This document shows positions 61,383 to 64,000 of a DNA stretch of 64,000 nucleotides, piece by piece. The notes beneath the pieces are model-generated. The model worked only from the letters and a program-made list of their open reading frames with translations, made no database searches and had not been told where the DNA came from. The DNA comes from HGM12587 sp964602445 (GTDB lineage Bacteria; Bacillota; Clostridia; Lachnospirales; Lachnospiraceae), in the NCBI GenBank assembly GCA_964602445.1, contig CAZRQV010000008.1, positions 6,929 through 70,928 on the forward strand. Direction: 5' to 3'. Positions within the stretch are counted from its first letter, which is position 1. Each line of letters opens with the position of its first letter. A program made the translations under genes and the position numbers.

Positions 61383-61523
61383 GCAAAAGAAAAAGACCTT
61401 TTGCGCACAAAAATGTACACAAAAAGTCTTGTTTAACAATCGTCACCTAACCTCCGGTCCTTTCGGACGTCCTGACGAAGATTAGGACATGCAAAAAAAG
61501 CATGCAACTACTCCCTTTTCGAT
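61383..61523 (-). ncRNA. yybP-ykoY (manganese) riboswitch with terminator
   Basis: On the minus strand: GAAAAGGGAGTAGTTGC at the 5' side, a GCATG/CATGC arm, GTCCTAATCTTCGTCAGGAC, a GGACCGGAGG region, AGGTGACGATTGTTAAACAA and GACTTTTT closing P1. These are the conserved parts of the yybP-ykoY class, which binds Mn2+. AAGACTTTTTG then pairs with CAAAAGGTCTT, followed by T-rich sequence: a terminator that competes with P1. Mn2+ binding should form P1 and let transcription continue into the ATPase, an ON switch as in other members. Confidence 0.85.
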
Positions 61524-61529
61524 AAACCG

Positions 61530-61558
61530 ATTCTATGATAAGTATTTTCAAAAGTCAA
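61530..61558 (-). promoter_or_regulatory. Promoter of the riboswitch-P-type ATPase transcript
   Basis: Minus strand -35 TTGACT (61553-61558), 17-base spacer, -10 TAGAAT (61530-61535). Transcription should start near 61523, right at the riboswitch 5' end. Confidence 0.8.
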
Positions 61559-61641
61559 TCGGGTTTCTTGAAAATTTACTGAAATTTAACCGGACGTAGT
61601 CCCCCAGCATTCGCATGATAGAAAGTTCTCCCGAAGGATTT

Positions 61642-63138
61642 TTATTCTTCCTTCGCCCAGCCATAGGCATATTTAACTGCTTTGTTCCAGCCTTTGATCT
61701 TTCTTTCCCGTTCTTCCTCTTCGATAGATGACAAAAAGACCGCATCCATCGACCAGTTTTTCAGAACTTCTTCTTTGTTTTTCCAATATCCCACTGCCAG
61801 TCCGGCCAGATAGGCTGCTCCCATCGCAGTCGTTTCCACACAGACCGGACGATGCACCGGCGCATGAATGATGTCTGCCTGTGTCTGCATCAGAAAATCG
61901 TTGGCACTGGCACCGCCGTCTACTTTTAACGCTGACAGTGCAATTCCGGAATCTGCTTTCATGGCTTCCAGGACATCATTGACCTGGTACGCAATCGATT
62001 CCAGCGTTGCCCGAATGATATGATATTTATTCACTCCACGGGTAATACCTACGATCGTTCCTCTGGCATACTGATCCCAATGAGGTGCACCCAGTCCGGT
62101 AAATGCCGGAACTACATAGCAGCCGTTGGTATCTTTTACTTTCTTCGCCATATATTCCGAATCTGCGGAGGAATCGATCAGGCGCATCTCATCCCTCAGC
62201 CACTGAATTGCCGCACCGCCGACAAAGATCGAACCTTCCAGTGCATAATTTACCTTACCATCCAATCCCCACGCAATGGTGGTTACCAGACCATTGTCCG
62301 AAAATACCGGCTGTTCTCCGGTATTCATCAAAAGGAAGCATCCGGTACCGTAGGTATTTTTTGCTTCTCCCGGCTGAAAACAGGTCTGACCAAATAAGGC
62401 TGCCTGCTGATCTCCTGCCGCTCCTGCAATCGGGATCGAACCTCCTAAATAGGAAGGATCTGCCATTCCGTAAACACAGCTGGACGGTTTCACTTCCGGC
62501 AGCATGGTTCTTGGAATTCCCAGTTCTGCCAGAATCTCTTCATCCCATTCTAATGTATTGATATTAAAGAGCATGGTTCTTGATGCATTCGAATAATCTG
62601 TTACATGAACTGCACCTTTGGTCAGTTTCCAGATCAGCCACGTTTCCACCGTACCGAAAAGAAGTTCTCCTGCCTCTGCTTTTTCCCTTGCTCCCGGTAC
62701 ATGATCCAGAATCCATTTGATCTTTGTGCCGGAAAAGTACGCATCAATGACCAGACCTGTTTTTTTCCGAAACTTTTCTGTCAGTCCCTTCGCTTTCAGG
62801 GAATCACAATATTCTGAAGTTCTGCGGCACTGCCATACGATGGCATGATAGACCGGAATCCCGGTATTTTTATCCCATACAATGGCCGTTTCTCTCTGAT
62901 TGGTAATTCCGATGGCTGCAATATCTTCCGCAGAAGCACCGATCATATTCATCGCTTCCACTGCCACTCCCAGCTGGCTTGCCCAGATCTCATCTGCATC
63001 ATGCTCTACCCAGCCCGGCTGCGGAAAATACTGGGTAAATTCCCGCTGTGCCACACTGCACATTTTTCCTGTTTTATCAAATAAGATACACCGGTTGCTG
63101 GTCGTTCCTGCATCCAGTGCCATCACATATTTTCCCAT
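61642..63138 (-). CDS. glpK: Glycerol kinase
   Basis: A 498-residue FGGY kinase phosphorylating glycerol to glycerol 3-phosphate. ATP site DAGTTSNRCILFDKTG near the N-terminus, substrate motif GWVEHDADEIWASQ, catalytic Asp in GAAGDQQAALFGQ, and the FGGY signature segment CETTAMGAAYLAGLAVGYWK. The activation-loop His that the PTS phosphorylates in enterococcal GlpK (HFYG segment) is not seen; here the loop reads ADPSYLGGSIPIAG. glpF and glpD are not adjacent. Confidence 0.95.
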   Translation of the reverse strand: MGKYVMALDAGTTSNRCILFDKTGKMCSVAQREFTQYFPQPGWVEHDADEIWASQLGVAVEAMNMIGASAEDIAAIGITNQRETAIVWDKNTGIPVYHAIVWQCRRTSEYCDSLKAKGLTEKFRKKTGLVIDAYFSGTKIKWILDHVPGAREKAEAGELLFGTVETWLIWKLTKGAVHVTDYSNASRTMLFNINTLEWDEEILAELGIPRTMLPEVKPSSCVYGMADPSYLGGSIPIAGAAGDQQAALFGQTCFQPGEAKNTYGTGCFLLMNTGEQPVFSDNGLVTTIAWGLDGKVNYALEGSIFVGGAAIQWLRDEMRLIDSSADSEYMAKKVKDTNGCYVVPAFTGLGAPHWDQYARGTIVGITRGVNKYHIIRATLESIAYQVNDVLEAMKADSGIALSALKVDGGASANDFLMQTQADIIHAPVHRPVCVETTAMGAAYLAGLAVGYWKNKEEVLKNWSMDAVFLSSIEEEERERKIKGWNKAVKYAYGWAKEE

Positions 63139-63184
63139 AAGATTCTCCTTCTCCCTGTTTATTTTTCTATTCTTTCCCCATCCC

Positions 63185-63748
63185 TTACAGTTTTATGATC
63201 AATACCGGTATGGGTGGGTGATTCGGCCGATTGGCATATTCTGATACGATCACCAGATACTTTTTCGGATCCAATGCTTTTAGATAAGAAAGAACGGTCT
63301 CTTTTTCTTCAAATCCGGTATCACCGCCACTGTAAATACAGACTGTCATCAACCCTTTTTTCTTCAAAAGAGTGAATCCGGTTTCGATTGCCCGAACACT
63401 GCTGTCACTTTTCGTCGCTTTTTCATGATCCCCTCCGGGAAGATAACCGAGATTAAAGGTAATGCAGGAAACACTTTCCGGTTCTGCATACTCTGCCATC
63501 TGTTCATGTGACACCAGATATAACTGATAATTGTCAGGACATGCCTCTGCTTCCAACTTTTCTCTTGTATGTTCCAATGCCTGTTCCTGAATATCAAATG
63601 CCAGCACCTTTCCGGCTTCTCCAACCAGCCGGCTGAGCAGTGCAGTATCATTCCCATTTCCCATGGTCGCATCAATACAGAAATCTCCCGGCTGTACATG
63701 ATCTTCTATAAAATGCTGTACCCAGCTTGTGATCTGATAATTTTTCAT
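63185..63748 (-). CDS. SAM-dependent methyltransferase, MnmM/YtqB family (tRNA wobble uridine)
   Basis: A 187-residue class I methyltransferase. SAM site CIDATMGNGNDTALLSRLVG, acidic loop VLAFDIQEQALEHT, and the family-typical NLGYLPGGDHEKAT. YtqB of Bacillus has been assigned as MnmM, which methylates the aminomethyl group of the wobble 2-thiouridine in tRNA, replacing the role of MnmC. The start MKNYQITSWVQ is supported by GAGGAAGG just upstream; the longer frame is less likely. It lies 46 bases upstream of glpK. Confidence 0.85.
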   Translation of the reverse strand: MKNYQITSWVQHFIEDHVQPGDFCIDATMGNGNDTALLSRLVGEAGKVLAFDIQEQALEHTREKLEAEACPDNYQLYLVSHEQMAEYAEPESVSCITFNLGYLPGGDHEKATKSDSSVRAIETGFTLLKKKGLMTVCIYSGGDTGFEEKETVLSYLKALDPKKYLVIVSEYANRPNHPPIPVLIIKL

Positions 63749-63876
63749 TCCTACCTTCCTCTCTCGCATTCATTGGTTTTCATTATATCAAAAATTCTTC
63801 CGCTGCACTAGTAAAATAAAGCAAGCACCCTCTGTACTTTCATACCACAATGCACCAATCTCTTTCCCTGGAAATG

Positions 63877-63908
63877 GAAAAGGACTCCGGTAAATCCGGA
63901 GCCCCTTT
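63877..63908 (-). terminator. Terminator of the gene cut by the right edge
   Basis: Minus strand GGGCTCCGG-n5-CCGGAGTCC followed by TTTTCC, about 30 bases after the stop of the partial gene. Confidence 0.8.
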
Positions 63909-63936
63909 CGTATCGTCTCAACGACGAATAAGTTCA

Positions 63937-64000
63937 CTATTTTGTTTCACCAAAGCTGTCTAAGCTGAATACTGTTTTTACAGTGTCATTGCTGAGAACA
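63937..64000 (-). CDS. 3' end of an unidentified gene (cut by window edge)
   Basis: The last 20 codons of a minus-strand frame, reading VLSNDTVKTVFSLDSFGETK before a TAG stop at 63937-63939. It is followed by a good terminator, which supports it as real. Too little is visible to name a family. Confidence 0.5.
   Translation of the reverse strand, partial: VLSNDTVKTVFSLDSFGETK

Noticed and set aside
58725..61439. Longer P-type ATPase starting at 61439
   Set aside because: The extra 32 codons run through the riboswitch terminator; a GTG with AAAGGAGA directly upstream gives the proper start at 61343.
1..64000. CRISPR arrays, rRNA or tRNA genes, prophage or intact IS elements
   Set aside because: No regularly spaced repeats, no tRNA-like cloverleaf with TTCGA arm, no rRNA segments, and no transposase, integrase or phage structural genes were seen.

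Overview
This 64 kb window looks like a chromosomal segment of an anaerobic, low-to-mid GC Gram-positive gut Clostridium, most likely a member of the Lachnospiraceae. The support is strong AGGAGG-type ribosome sites, a DUF4317 protein, a remnant resembling the Rpn/PD-(D/E)XK putative transposases common in that family, oxygen-sensitive class I fumarase, and a very large number of soluble Fe-S redox proteins. I cannot fix the genus. Almost everything is on the minus strand. The plus-strand genes are the ECF sigma/anti-sigma pair at the left edge, carB, larE-larB-larC and a polyferredoxin. No rRNA, tRNA, CRISPR array, prophage or intact insertion sequence was seen.

Left part (1-25.5 kb), mostly housekeeping: an RsiV-like anti-sigma system; a pyridoxamine-phosphate-oxidase-fold protein; a proC-proB-proA-ABC-F operon with a clear promoter; pepT; a HAD phosphatase-DUF4317-MATE operon; an alanine/sodium symporter; Dabb and Cof-type HAD proteins; cysK; a metY-lysR sulfur-assimilation pair; carB; a CaCA antiporter; azlCD; and an NhaC-type antiporter. 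Three intergenic gaps (6.4-6.7, 8.0-8.4 and 15.6-15.9 kb) hold copies of one repeat family with imperfect terminal inverted repeats and a conserved core that looks like structured RNA. I do not recognise it. Two gene remnants flank carB.

Middle (25.6-49.6 kb), the most interesting part: a nickel/peptide-type ABC importer, then an 11 kb minus-strand operon reading mdh-hdrB-hdrC-hdrA-flxD-flxC-flxB-flxA-frdB-frdA-fumA-fumB. It encodes the whole reductive branch from oxaloacetate through malate and fumarate to succinate. A soluble fumarate reductase without a membrane anchor is encoded directly behind a complete Flx-Hdr flavin-based electron-bifurcation module. I infer an NADH-dependent, ferredoxin-coupled fumarate reductase. 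The operon begins with a leader that carries a probable transcription attenuator. Divergent from it are larE-larB-larC (nickel-pincer cofactor synthesis, without larA in the window) and a four-cluster ferredoxin. Then comes a selenium module (cysteine desulfurase, DUF3343, selD, YedE transporter, TusA) without selA, selB or a selenouridine synthase in the window.

Right part (49.7-64 kb): an NSS-family symporter, a transglutaminase-like protein, sbcD-sbcC, a sodium/phosphate cotransporter with a PhoU-like tail, a P-type cation ATPase behind a yybP-ykoY (manganese) riboswitch with its own promoter and terminator, glycerol kinase, an MnmM/YtqB-type tRNA methyltransferase, and the 3' end of an unidentified gene.
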